64,000 bases of DNA from an uncultured Paracoccaceae bacterium (GTDB lineage Bacteria; Pseudomonadota; Alphaproteobacteria; Rhodobacterales; Rhodobacteraceae): the NCBI GenBank assembly GCA_947495795.1, contig CANMAI010000004.1:248001-312000 (forward strand), written 5' to 3'. A program made the translations under genes and the position numbers. The notes under the pieces are model-generated. The model saw only the letters and a list, made by a program, of their open reading frames with translations. It was not told the DNA's origin and searched no databases. Positions 7,863 to 16,158 of this stretch are shown piece by piece (the first letter of the stretch is position 1; the number at the start of each line of letters is the position of its first letter).

Positions 7863-9004
7863 GCCGCACTGTAGATCGCCAGCGCATCCACCTCCGTCAC
7901 CGCGCGCGGGTTGTTCACCAGAAGCCGCGTCTGCTTCATCGCATCCGCCGCCATGCGCGGCAGGGCATCCTCTGGAATATCCACATCCCGCAGCCGGGGC
8001 GGCAGGCCCAGCCGGGCCGAAAGCGCGCTCAGCTCGTCGATCAGCGCCGCGGCCCGGGCCTGCGCGCCGATCTCTGCAAGCGCGGGGAAGATATGGGGGG
8101 CGAGCTCCGCATATTCCGCCCCGCATATCGGCACGTTGAACCGCATCACCTCCGTCAGTACCAGAGCGTTGGAAAGCCCATGCGGAATATGGAAAATCCC
8201 GCCAATCGGATAGGCCAGCGCATGCACAGCCGCTACCGGGCTGTTGGCAAAGGCCTGCCCTGCCAGCATGGAGCCCATCAGCATCTCACTCCGCGCCTCC
8301 GCATCACTGCCATCGGCCACCGCGCGCTCGATATGCGCCCCCAGCTTGCGCAACGCCTCCACGGCCAGCATCCGGCTCAGCGGGTTGGCATTGGCGCTGC
8401 GCGACGTAAACGCCTCGATTGCATGCACCATCGCATCCACGCCCGTTGCCGCCGTCACATCTGCGGGCAAGCCACATGTCAGCTCCGGGTCCAGCACCGC
8501 AAGATCTGGCAGGATCAACGGCGATACAACCCCCCGCTTCTCATCCCCTGCAACGGTGATAATGCTCACCGGCGTCACTTCAGAGCCTGTGCCCGCCGTC
8601 GTCGGCACCAATACCAATGGCAGGCGCGGCCCACTGGCCTGCCCCACACCCCACGCCGCCTCGATATCCTCGCCCGAGCCCATCAGCAAAGCCGCCAGCT
8701 TGGCCACATCCATAGAAGAGCCACCGCCAAACCCCACAACACCTGTCGCGCCCATCGCCCGCCCGGCAGCCACCGCAGCCTCCACTGTGCCAAGCGAAGG
8801 GTCTGCCTCCACGGCATCAAAAACCACAACCTCCGCGCGAAAACTGGCCAGGGCGGCTTCCGTCAACCCAAGCCGTGTCAGCCCGCGATCTGTAACGAAC
8901 AGAATCCGCAGCCCGAGCAAGCCCTCAACCAAAGCACCAAGCTCAGCCGCGCAACCGGCCCCGAACGTCAGCCCCGGCGTCGTATGAAACGCAAAATTTC
9001 CCAT
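7856..9004 (-). CDS. Iron-containing alcohol dehydrogenase
   Basis: A 382-residue type III alcohol dehydrogenase. The NAD(P) loop GFGGGSSMDVAK is at 92-102, the signature PTTAGTGSEVTP at 135-145, and the metal ligands are Asp190, His194, His261 and His275 (GVDAMVHAIEA, HALAYPIGGIFHIPHG). Family members interconvert short-chain or diol alcohols and aldehydes. The start at 9004 (MGNFAFHTTPG) has GGGAGGG upstream; an ATG twelve codons earlier lacks this. It leads a two-gene unit with the VOC gene. Confidence 0.92.
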   Translation of the reverse strand: MGNFAFHTTPGLTFGAGCAAELGALVEGLLGLRILFVTDRGLTRLGLTEAALASFRAEVVVFDAVEADPSLGTVEAAVAAGRAMGATGVVGFGGGSSMDVAKLAALLMGSGEDIEAAWGVGQASGPRLPLVLVPTTAGTGSEVTPVSIITVAGDEKRGVVSPLILPDLAVLDPELTCGLPADVTAATGVDAMVHAIEAFTSRSANANPLSRMLAVEALRKLGAHIERAVADGSDAEARSEMLMGSMLAGQAFANSPVAAVHALAYPIGGIFHIPHGLSNALVLTEVMRFNVPICGAEYAELAPHIFPALAEIGAQARAAALIDELSALSARLGLPPRLRDVDIPEDALPRMAADAMKQTRLLVNNPRAVTEVDALAIYSAAW

Positions 9005-9146
9005 CAAATACCCTCCCGCAGGCATCAAAAGCCAGATCACAGGGATTGGAAAGGCAAACCATCAAGTCACACATCCGTAATCTGTGTGGAACGTAACAGT
9101 CTGAAGAGCGTTCTTGTGGTAAGATGAAGGGGAAAGGCAGGCTATT

Positions 9147-9341
9147 ATGCTCTCAACATTCGTTCTTCTCATCGCTGGATGCGGCCACGATGCCATGACG
9201 TGCACGGAAGTGCATCGCATGGAAGTGGAAGCCGCAACACTTGCGGAATGCGAACGTGTGCTGGAAGTGGAGATGGCCGCCTCGCGCGTGGAATTCCCCG
9301 TTTTGGAGGGCGTTTGTCTTCCCGAGGGCCTGCTGGCCTGA
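9147..9341 (+). CDS. Small hypothetical exported cysteine-containing protein
   Basis: A 64-residue protein with a short hydrophobic start (MLSTFVLLIAGC) and four cysteines at 12, 19, 34 and 57, of which Cys19 and Cys34 flank a short acidic helix (TEVHRMEVEAATLAECERV). A purine-rich stretch with GGGGAAAGG lies upstream of the ATG. The hydrophobic start could be a signal peptide or lipobox-like sequence, but with so few residues neither is certain. It is not recognised. It stands alone between the divergent alcohol dehydrogenase gene and the argG leader. Confidence 0.55.
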   Translation: MLSTFVLLIAGCGHDAMTCTEVHRMEVEAATLAECERVLEVEMAASRVEFPVLEGVCLPEGLLA

Positions 9342-9535
9342 GCCAGGCGAATCGACTAATTCGCCACACAACCAGAAATTGCACCTGTTTTCCCGCAAAC
9401 TGTGACATTTGATACATTTCGCACTCAAGTCGATCCGTTAAGGTCTCATTAATGACGAGCGCTGGAGGCTGAGGCACACTCCCGGACCGATTATCCAGTG
9501 CTACCCCCGCGATGCGGGCGTCAGAGTAATTTCTG

Positions 9536-9561
9536 CCGACGCGTATTTGTCGGATCTTTTT
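9536..9561 (+). terminator. Terminator-like hairpin in argG upstream region
   Basis: A 5-bp stem CCGAC/GTCGG with an 8-base loop is followed by ATCTTTTT. The stem is short, so it is only a weak intrinsic terminator candidate. It could end a transcript beginning near 9420-9450. Confidence 0.35.
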
Positions 9562-9612
9562 GGGGGGTGGACGAGAGGGATATTTTCCCGCGACAACATC
9601 TTTGAAGCCCGG

Positions 9613-9649
9613 AAGGGCCCGATCCGCAAAAGCAGGTCGGGTCCTTTTG
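9613..9649 (+). terminator. Intrinsic terminator or attenuator upstream of argG
   Basis: Arms AAGGGCCCGA (9613-9622) and TCGGGTCCTT (9637-9646) pair over ten positions with a single G-U wobble and are followed by TTGATTT. It lies about 75 bases before the argG ATG, so it would either end an upstream small transcript or attenuate argG. Confidence 0.6.
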
Positions 9650-9724
9650 ATTTGGGGGCCTTGCAGCCTACGCGCAAACACAATACGCCCTTCCTCGACA
9701 CGTTAACCGGAAGAGTGCAGCCCC

Positions 9725-10945
9725 ATGTCCAGCCCCAAGAAAGTCGTCCTCGCCTATTCCGGCGGCCTCGATACCTCGATCATCCTCAAATGGCTGCAAA
9801 CGGAATATGGCTGCGAGGTCGTCACCTTCACCGCCGATCTCGGGCAGGGCGAAGAGCTGGAGCCTGCGCGCAAGAAGGCGGAGCTTCTCGGCATCAAACC
9901 GGAAAACATCTACATCGAAGATGTTCGCGAGGAGTTCGTCCGCGATTTCGTCTTCCCGATGTTCCGCGCCAATGCCGTCTACGAAGGCCTCTACCTCCTT
10001 GGCACGTCCATCGCCCGCCCGCTGATTTCCAAGCGTCTCGTGGAAATCGCGGCGGAAACGGGTGCGGATGCCGTTTCTCACGGGGCCACCGGCAAGGGCA
10101 ATGATCAGGTGCGGTTCGAGCTTTCGGCCTATGCCCTCAACCCCGATATCAAGGTTATCGCCCCCTGGCGGGAATGGGATCTCACGTCGCGCACCAAACT
10201 ACTGGAGTTTGCAGAGGCCAACCAGATCCCCATCGCCAAGGATAAACGCGGCGAGGCTCCCTTCTCGGTGGACGCCAACCTTCTCCACACCTCCTCCGAA
10301 GGCAAGGTGCTGGAAGATCCGGCAGAGGAAGCGCCCGATTACGTCTATCAGCGCACGGTCCATCCCGAAGACGCACCAGACACGCCGGAGCATATAGAGA
10401 TTACCTTCGACAAGGGCGATGCCACCGCGATCAACGGCGAGGCGCTCTCTCCCGCCACCCTGCTGACCCGCCTGAATGAACTGGGCGGCAAGCACGGCAT
10501 CGGCCGCCTCGATCTGGTGGAGGGTCGCTTCGTTGGCATGAAATCCCGCGGCATCTATGAAACGCCGGGCGGCACGATCCTGCTCGAAGCCCATCGCGGC
10601 ATCGAAAGCATCACGCTTGATCGCGGCGCCGCTCACCTCAAAGACGAGCTGATGCCGCGCTATGCGGAACTCATCTACAACGGCTTCTGGTTCTCCCCTG
10701 AACGCGAGATGCTGCAAGCCGCGATTGATAAAAGCCAGGAGCATGTCTCCGGCACAGTCCGCCTCAAGCTCTACAAGGGCCGCGTCAGCACCGTGGGCCG
10801 CTGGTCCGATCAGTCGCTCTATTCCGAAGCGCATGTCACGTTCGAAGATGACGCGGGCGCCTACGACCAGGCCGATGCCGCGGGCTTCATCAAGATCAAC
10901 GCGCTCAGGCTGAAGCTGCTTGCAGCGCGCAACCGCAAGGGCTGA
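9725..10945 (+). CDS. argG: Argininosuccinate synthase
   Basis: A 406-residue argininosuccinate synthase that joins citrulline and aspartate with ATP in arginine biosynthesis, in the cytoplasm. The PP-loop AYSGGLDTS is at 10-18, with the family motifs [16 protein letters not shown] and [18 protein letters not shown]. Length and start match the bacterial enzyme. It is preceded by a leader with terminator-like hairpins, which suggests control by transcript ending, and followed at 10946-10960 by a short GCGGGC/GCCCGC hairpin without a T run. No other arginine gene is adjacent. Confidence 0.97.
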   Translation: MSSPKKVVLAYSGGLDTSIILKWLQTEYGCEVVTFTADLGQGEELEPARKKAELLGIKPENIYIEDVREEFVRDFVFPMFRANAVYEGLYLLGTSIARPLISKRLVEIAAETGADAVSHGATGKGNDQVRFELSAYALNPDIKVIAPWREWDLTSRTKLLEFAEANQIPIAKDKRGEAPFSVDANLLHTSSEGKVLEDPAEEAPDYVYQRTVHPEDAPDTPEHIEITFDKGDATAINGEALSPATLLTRLNELGGKHGIGRLDLVEGRFVGMKSRGIYETPGGTILLEAHRGIESITLDRGAAHLKDELMPRYAELIYNGFWFSPEREMLQAAIDKSQEHVSGTVRLKLYKGRVSTVGRWSDQSLYSEAHVTFEDDAGAYDQADAAGFIKINALRLKLLAARNRKG

Positions 10946-11011
10946 GCGGGCGATGCCCGCCACGGACACACAGCTTCTTGTGATCGCGCCGGGCTCGTCT
11001 ATCCTCCCGGC

Positions 11012-11374
11012 ATGATCCGTTCCATCGCGCGATTCCTTCTGCTCCTCTCGCTGACCTTCGGCTTCCTTCTGCCGAAGATGGGGGCGGTGTTGGTGGAAAT
11101 CGTGCCCGGCATCCACACTGCCGTCCTCTGCACCGGGACGGAGCTTGTCATCCTGACGCTCGATGCCAACGGCGATCCGATAGAACTGCCGGAGATTAAG
11201 GCGCAGCATTGCACGCTGGCCGATCTCGCCGATCCCGGTACAGGCTTTATCCCCGCATGGCAGGGCCTTGCCCGCAGCTTCCACCACCCCTTCGCGGTGA
11301 AACTCCACCCCGCGCCCGGTATGGACACGCTGGCCGCGATCTGGCCGAGCCGCGCCCCGCCTGAAGTGACCTGA
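11012..11374 (+). CDS. Small exported protein paired with a PepSY membrane protein
   Basis: A 120-residue protein with an N-terminal hydrophobic segment (ARFLLLLSLTFGFLLP) and two cysteines, in VLCTGTE and AQHCTLADL. This resembles the DUF2946-type small proteins encoded beside metal- or iron-linked membrane proteins, although the usual histidine-rich HCPLC-like motif is only partly present (QHC). It is 35 bases upstream of the PepSY gene, so the two are likely co-transcribed. A periplasmic metal-related role is an inference from this pairing. Confidence 0.7.
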   Translation: MIRSIARFLLLLSLTFGFLLPKMGAVLVEIVPGIHTAVLCTGTELVILTLDANGDPIELPEIKAQHCTLADLADPGTGFIPAWQGLARSFHHPFAVKLHPAPGMDTLAAIWPSRAPPEVT

Positions 11375-11409
11375 GCCCCAAACTCACATCACATCACAGG
11401 AATACGAAC

Positions 11410-12714
11410 ATGTCTGATACAACCCTATCAGGGCAGCCCCGTGCCACCACGGCCGGCACCGCCTTCTATCGCCTCGTCTGGAAATGGCATTTCCTCGCCT
11501 CCCTTTTCGTCCTCCCCTTCATGGCATCGCTCGCCCTCACCGGCGGCATCTACCTCTACAAACCCCAGATCGAGGAGGCGCTCTATGCCGACCGGTTGAA
11601 CGTCGAGATCGGCGCAGAGGTCCAGCCCATAGAAGCCCAGATCGCTGCCGTCGAAGCCACCGCAGGCATCACACGCCTCCGTGGTATCCTGACAGAGGAT
11701 GATCCAGCCCGCTCCACCCGCATCGAATTCGACGATGCGAACAAGGCCCGCTCCTACGCGTGGGTAAACCCCTACACCGCCGAAGTGCTGGCCAACACGC
11801 CCCGCGATGCGATGGCCATGCAGATGCTCCGCAAATTCCACGGAGAGTTGCTGCTCGGCGATACCGGCACCAAATTCGTGGAGATCGCCGCCCATTGGGC
11901 CATCGTCATGTTCATCACCGGTGCCTACCTCTGGTGGCCGCGCGGCCAGCGCAGCCTTGCCAGGGCCGTCTCCCTGCCTTCGGGCAAGGGCCGGGCATGG
12001 TGGCGTGAAACCCACATGTTCACAGGCTTTCTCGCCACAATACTCATCGTGCCCATCCTCATCACCGGCCTGCCATGGACGGATGTCTGGGGCGGCGGCC
12101 TCTCCTTCGTGCAGGAGAAAACGGGCACGGCATCCAAGTCGCTGCGCTTCGGCGGCGACGTGCCAAACTCCACCGCGTCCGAAGGCACCACCATCCCCTA
12201 CGCCCAGGTCTTCGCCATCGCCAAGGCCGAAGGCCTCGCAGCACCCTACGAGATGCGCCCGCCAAAGAATAATGAAGCCGCCTTCTGGGCCCGCTCGGCC
12301 AGCACCAACCGCTACGATCAAACGGAACTGATCATCGATCAGTACACCGGCGAAGTGCTGAAACGCCAAGGTTTCGCGGCCAATCCCGGCGTCGCACAGG
12401 CCGTCTCTCTCGGCATCTCCTTCCATCAGGGCGAACTCTACGGCTGGCTCAACATCGCGCAAAATACACTTGCCGCGATCCTTGGCGTCATCCTCTCGGT
12501 CTCCGGCTTCGTCGCATGGTGGATGCGCCGCCCGGCAGGCAGTCTCGGCGTTCCGGCAGCCCCGGAAGCGGCCCTCGGCACGGGCATGATCATACTGGTC
12601 ATAGCCCTCGCCATCCTCCTGCCGCTCATGGGTGCCACGCTCATCGCGGCCCTTGCGCTCGATTGGCTGGTCTTCAAACGGCTCGGCTGGTTCCAACCCG
12701 CCAGAACAGCCTGA
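11410..12714 (+). CDS. PepSY-associated membrane protein (iron-regulated membrane protein family)
   Basis: A 434-residue membrane protein of the PepSY-TM/PiuB family. It starts with FYRLVWKWHFLASLFVLPFM and ALTGGIYLYKPQIEE (first helix about 28-52), has HWAIVMFITGAYLWWPRG near 160-178, a periplasmic PepSY-like region (YAQVFAIAKAEGL) and C-terminal helices including SFHQGELYGWLN and the last hydrophobic pair. Conserved histidines next to the helices could bind heme. The family is linked to siderophore-iron or copper reduction at the inner membrane. No TonB receptor gene is nearby, so the metal is undecided. A perfect hairpin terminator follows. Confidence 0.85.
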   Translation: MSDTTLSGQPRATTAGTAFYRLVWKWHFLASLFVLPFMASLALTGGIYLYKPQIEEALYADRLNVEIGAEVQPIEAQIAAVEATAGITRLRGILTEDDPARSTRIEFDDANKARSYAWVNPYTAEVLANTPRDAMAMQMLRKFHGELLLGDTGTKFVEIAAHWAIVMFITGAYLWWPRGQRSLARAVSLPSGKGRAWWRETHMFTGFLATILIVPILITGLPWTDVWGGGLSFVQEKTGTASKSLRFGGDVPNSTASEGTTIPYAQVFAIAKAEGLAAPYEMRPPKNNEAAFWARSASTNRYDQTELIIDQYTGEVLKRQGFAANPGVAQAVSLGISFHQGELYGWLNIAQNTLAAILGVILSVSGFVAWWMRRPAGSLGVPAAPEAALGTGMIILVIALAILLPLMGATLIAALALDWLVFKRLGWFQPARTA

Positions 12715-12720
12715 TCACCC

Positions 12721-12750
12721 GCGCCCGGCCCACACCCAAGGGCCGGGCGC
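12721..12750 (+). terminator. Strong hairpin after the PepSY gene
   Basis: Arms GCGCCCGGCCC and GGGCCGGGCGC form a perfect 11-bp stem with an 8-base loop immediately after the PepSY stop, followed by the AT-rich ATTTCATATTTCT. It probably ends the two-gene transcript. Confidence 0.65.
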
Positions 12751-12822
12751 ATTTCATATTTCTGTCATAGAAAGTGCATACGCTCCGCTTGAAAATTCCA
12801 CGAGCGAAAGGGCACCACCCGC

Positions 12823-13746
12823 GTGATCTGGAAATACGGCATCCCCGCCGCCGCACTTCTCATGATCTTCATGGGCGGCTGGCTGGCAAAAACCTCCATC
12901 ATGTTCTGGTCCGGCGCGAAGCGCACAAATGGCAAGGTCATCTCAGTCCGCAAAGACGAAGATGCGGATAGCGTCAGCTACACCCCCACAATCGCCTACC
13001 GCGATAATGCGGGAAAGCTGCACGAAGCCACAACGGATCTGGCCTCCGGCAGCTACAACTACACAATCGGCTCGGAAGTACGGATCGCCTACAATCACGC
13101 CGTAAGCCCGCAAATCCGCATCGGCAGCGTGGCAGTCTCCGTCTCCTTCGGCACGATCTTCTTTTTCTGCGGGCTCTTCATGCTCGGCGCAGCGCTCCAC
13201 CATTTCTGGGAGATACCCGTTTGCCCGCCCGGCGGCCCGGCAGACAGGCTCCTGAATTGCGCCAAACCCGGCGCATGGGATGCGCCCGATTGGCTCCGCA
13301 TCGCATCGGCCATCCCCGTTTCCGCTTTCCTGTTCTGGATAACGCTCTGGCTCGGCCCTATCTGGCTTTTCCAGAAGCTCCGCTTTCTGGCCAATGCAAA
13401 CCGCGCCATTGCAACCATCAGCGCTGTTTCCACCAGCCGCAATGGCGATGGCACCACATACCACCCGGTGATCAGCTTCGAGGATGCGGAACGCCAGAAA
13501 CACACCCTGACGCAAAAATATTTCGACAGGGAGAAACCCTACACAGTCGGCGAAACCTTCCCGATCATCTATAATCTCAGCGATCCGGAGCCGGTACAGC
13601 GCCCAACGCCGCTTTACTTTTTCCCAGGAACGATTTTCAGCACGCTCCTCGCGCTCTTCTTCGGGCTGATGACCATCGGTCTGATCTACCAGATGATGTT
13701 CGGCATACCCTTGGATCTAACGTGGATCAGGCGCTCGTTTCAGTAG
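12823..13746 (+). CDS. DUF3592-type membrane protein
   Basis: A 307-residue membrane protein with helices near 7-25, 107-128, 162-187 and 266-290. Two soluble segments repeat the DUF3592 beta-rich pattern: KRTNGKVISVRKDED...YTPTIAYRDNAGK and NRAIATISAVSTSRNGDG...YHPVISFEDAERQ, so the protein is a tandem duplication. The GTG at 12823 is used as start; GCGAAAGGG lies upstream at a somewhat long distance. Function is unknown for the family. It stands between the PepSY operon terminator and a convergent gene. Confidence 0.75.
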   Translation: MIWKYGIPAAALLMIFMGGWLAKTSIMFWSGAKRTNGKVISVRKDEDADSVSYTPTIAYRDNAGKLHEATTDLASGSYNYTIGSEVRIAYNHAVSPQIRIGSVAVSVSFGTIFFFCGLFMLGAALHHFWEIPVCPPGGPADRLLNCAKPGAWDAPDWLRIASAIPVSAFLFWITLWLGPIWLFQKLRFLANANRAIATISAVSTSRNGDGTTYHPVISFEDAERQKHTLTQKYFDREKPYTVGETFPIIYNLSDPEPVQRPTPLYFFPGTIFSTLLALFFGLMTIGLIYQMMFGIPLDLTWIRRSFQ

Positions 13747-13749
13747 CCC

Positions 13750-14322
13750 TCAGCCGAAATACGCATCACCCCGCAGATATCCCGCAAGCCGCCCGGCCAT
13801 GGCCCAGTCCTCCGCCGCAGCCTCGCCGCCGATCATCACCACGGCATCTCCCGGCAGCTTCAGCGGATCCAAAACATCGCGCACAGCCCGCCGCGCCGCA
13901 TCCCAGCCCGCACGCGGCTCCGCCCCGGCACTGGCAATCGGCACTGCCGCCACCTCTGCCAGTTCACCGCGAAACGCCTCCGGCACTTCGCCCGAAGGCG
14001 CGAACGCCATCAGGTCCACATCGATCAGAGTTCCCAGTTTCTCGCGCAACGGCTCCGCCATCTCCAGCCGCCGCCGCAAGCGCAACCCCAGCCCATCGCA
14101 GGTGAACAGAAAGCCCACCACATCCCGGCCCGTGCCACGCAGAATCGAGGCATATTGCGGATAGGCAAGGCCCAGTTCCTTCGCACGGCGCATCCGCATC
14201 CGCACAATCTCCAAAGGCACGGTCTTCTGCATCAGCGCCTGCCGGGAACGTTTCCAGCAATAGCGCCGCCAGCCCGCGCCCGGCTCCAACGATGGTCCCT
14301 TGTTGTGCCCTATTCCACTCAT
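13750..14322 (-). CDS. Conserved hypothetical protein (MSGIGHNKGP family)
   Basis: A 190-residue soluble basic protein beginning MSGIGHNKGPSLEPGAGWRR, an N-terminus conserved in many Rhodobacterales proteins of unknown function. It has Arg-rich helices (MRMRRAKELG) and no membrane segment. GAGGAG lies upstream of the ATG, which supports the start. It is convergent with the DUF3592 gene and divergent from the GNAT gene at 14368, sharing a 45-base promoter region with the latter. No function can be assigned. Confidence 0.8.
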   Translation of the reverse strand: MSGIGHNKGPSLEPGAGWRRYCWKRSRQALMQKTVPLEIVRMRMRRAKELGLAYPQYASILRGTGRDVVGFLFTCDGLGLRLRRRLEMAEPLREKLGTLIDVDLMAFAPSGEVPEAFRGELAEVAAVPIASAGAEPRAGWDAARRAVRDVLDPLKLPGDAVVMIGGEAAAEDWAMAGRLAGYLRGDAYFG

Positions 14323-14367
14323 CGGCCCGCTCCTCTAGACTTCTTCCGTATTCAATCCGGAAATCCT

Positions 14368-14874
14368 ATGCCCGTCACCCCCAAGAAGCTCGCTGCCGTC
14401 GAAATCACTGCAGAAAACCTGCGCAGCTTTCTCCAGCTCAAGGTCTCGCCAGAGCAGGAAGCCGCCCGTCTTGTCGGCTCTGTCGCCGTTACCATCGCGC
14501 AGTATCATTACGAGCCGGGTGCGTGGATGCGCGGCCTCGTGGCGGGCGACGTGCCCGTGGGCCACATAGCGATGGTCGATCTCGAGGCGCCCGGAGCGAA
14601 CAAGGAAGAGGGGGATCCTGACGATACCGCGTATCTCTGGCGTCTCTTGATCGACGCCGGGCATCAGGGGAAAGGCTACGGTGCGGCCGCACTCGGCATT
14701 GCGTTCGATCAGGCCGCCAGATGGGGCAGATCCAGAGTGACATTGGGGGCTGCCATCCACAAACTTTCAGCGCGGGAGTTCTACCTCCGGCACGGTTTCC
14801 AGCCGACGGGCCGGATCGTGGATGAGGAGGAGGAACTCATGGCAGATGTCGGCGCTTCGGCTGCGAATACCTGA
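14368..14874 (+). CDS. GNAT family N-acetyltransferase
   Basis: A 168-residue acetyltransferase with the acetyl-CoA binding motif A as LWRLLIDAGHQGKGYGAAAL (pyrophosphate loop at 100-105) and a C-terminal YLRHGFQPTGR typical of the fold. The strand-helix order fits spermidine or small-molecule acetyltransferases (DUF-like leader ITAENLRSFLQLKVSPEQE). The start is placed at MPVTPKK, at the first good ATG. The acceptor substrate is unknown. Confidence 0.87.
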   Translation: MPVTPKKLAAVEITAENLRSFLQLKVSPEQEAARLVGSVAVTIAQYHYEPGAWMRGLVAGDVPVGHIAMVDLEAPGANKEEGDPDDTAYLWRLLIDAGHQGKGYGAAALGIAFDQAARWGRSRVTLGAAIHKLSAREFYLRHGFQPTGRIVDEEEELMADVGASAANT

Positions 14875-14944
14875 GCAAACAAGTCACATTACCAAACCCG
14901 TACCAAAACCATACCAAACCCAGCTTTCAATTCGCTCCGCTCTC

Positions 14945-15412
14945 TCACTCCAAAGCCGCCGCCGCGATGCTGGCAAAAACACCGTCCAGCTCCACTGCAA
15001 TCTCCCCCAGCCGTGCGCCGCCTTCCTCCATGTAAGGCGCGTAGACAAGGGAGGGCGTCTTGTAGCTCAGCGTCCCAGTTCCATCAGCGTTTTCAGTTAT
15101 ATACACCCGGATCGGCGCCTCGATCATCGCGGCAACCGAAAGCCCCAGAACCTCAACCGCATACCGGTTGTTGAAAACACCAATCACCCGGTTCCCCGGG
15201 ATGGTAATCCCCCGCGAAGCCGCCGCCTTCGTCGGGCCCGCCTGTGTTACCACCCCCATCTTGTTGGCGCGAATAGCCTTCAGAGTAGCCGCCACAAGAT
15301 CATCATAACCCTTTGAAGACGCTTGTACTTCCCAACCATCCCGCGGCTCCAACGGTCCGGCAAAAATCGTTCCCGCCGCCAGAAACCACACCAAAACTGC
15401 CAACCGTATCAT
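14945..15412 (-). CDS. Exported DUF302 domain protein
   Basis: A 155-residue protein with a signal peptide (MIRLAVLVWFLAAGTIFAG) and a DUF302 domain (YDDLVAATLKAIRANKMGVV, VIGVFNNRYAVEVLG, APIRVYITENADGTG). The domain is a small beta-alpha fold found in periplasmic proteins of unclear function, sometimes near heavy-metal or sulfur genes. GGAGGGA upstream fixes the start at 15412. It is divergent from the exported MsrA at 15561, so the 148-base gap is a shared promoter region. Confidence 0.85.
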   Translation of the reverse strand: MIRLAVLVWFLAAGTIFAGPLEPRDGWEVQASSKGYDDLVAATLKAIRANKMGVVTQAGPTKAAASRGITIPGNRVIGVFNNRYAVEVLGLSVAAMIEAPIRVYITENADGTGTLSYKTPSLVYAPYMEEGGARLGEIAVELDGVFASIAAAALE

Positions 15413-15560
15413 CGCATTTCCCTCCACAAATTCCTGCCCAAACCGCTACCACAGGCCACTCAACGCCATGCTGACAACTCCGTGAACCGCCCCGCAAACG
15501 CTTGAAACAAGGCTTAAACCGCGCAAATTGAGCCCAAATCAACCGAAAGGCTGCCAAAAA

Positions 15561-16148
15561 ATGCGGATACTCCTCACCCTCTTCCTCCTCGTCGCCCCAA
15601 TGGCCCAGGCCCAGAACCTGCAAACCACCGTTGTGGCAGGCGGGTGCTTCTGGTGCGTGGAAAGCGATTTTGATCGTGTAGAGGGGGTTCTCGAAACCAT
15701 CTCAGGCTATGCAGGGGGCACTGTCGAGAATCCCGATTACAAGCAGGTTGTGCGCGGCGGAACCGGCCATGCAGAGGTGGTTCAGATTACGTATGATGCT
15801 GATATCATTAGCTATGATCAGCTTCTCCACATCTTCTGGCGCACCGTCGATCCCACCGATGCCGGCGGCCAGTTCTGCGATCGCGGCGACAGCTACCGCA
15901 CCGAAGTCTTCGTGACCTCCGATGCAGAACAAGCCGCCGCCGAAGCCTCCAAAACCCTCGCGGAGGCCGATCTTGGCCAGCCAATCGTGACCGAGATTTC
16001 AACGCTTGATGCATTCTACCCGGCAGAAAACTACCATCAGGATTTCTACAAAAAGAGCCCGCTCCGCTACAAAACATACCGCAAGGGCTGCGGCAGAGAT
16101 AAACGCGTTAAAGCTGTGTGGGGCGATAAGGCCGCGTTAACGCATTGA
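15561..16148 (+). CDS. msrA: Peptide-methionine (S)-S-oxide reductase, exported form
   Basis: A 195-residue MsrA with the catalytic GCFWC at 28-32 directly after a signal peptide ([17 protein letters not shown]). It reduces methionine-S-sulfoxide in proteins, here most likely in the periplasm. Downstream family motifs [17 protein letters not shown] and [18 protein letters not shown] are intact, and two further cysteines (GQFCDRG and RKGCG) may resolve the intermediate. The start at 15561 is chosen because it provides the signal peptide; a TTG further upstream would not. Convergent with chrA. Confidence 0.94.
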   Translation: MRILLTLFLLVAPMAQAQNLQTTVVAGGCFWCVESDFDRVEGVLETISGYAGGTVENPDYKQVVRGGTGHAEVVQITYDADIISYDQLLHIFWRTVDPTDAGGQFCDRGDSYRTEVFVTSDAEQAAAEASKTLAEADLGQPIVTEISTLDAFYPAENYHQDFYKKSPLRYKTYRKGCGRDKRVKAVWGDKAALTH

Positions 16149-16158
16149 TGCGTAAAGT

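Larger units (their letters stand above)
9342..9724 (+). other. Structured intergenic leader upstream of argG
   Basis: No convincing gene is seen in these 383 bases. They carry a series of stem-loops on the + strand: CCCGC/GCGGG near 9506-9518, CCGAC/GTCGG at 9536-9553 followed by a T run, and a ten-pair stem at 9613-9646 followed by TTTT. Two terminator-like structures in a row upstream of argG would fit one or two small RNAs or an attenuator in the argG leader. The sequence does not match a riboswitch class I can recognise. Confidence 0.4.

Noticed and set aside
11428-12696. Long - strand open frame of 422 codons
   Set aside because: It is antisense to the PepSY membrane protein. The translation is Gly/Ala/Asp/Glu-rich and shows no domain.
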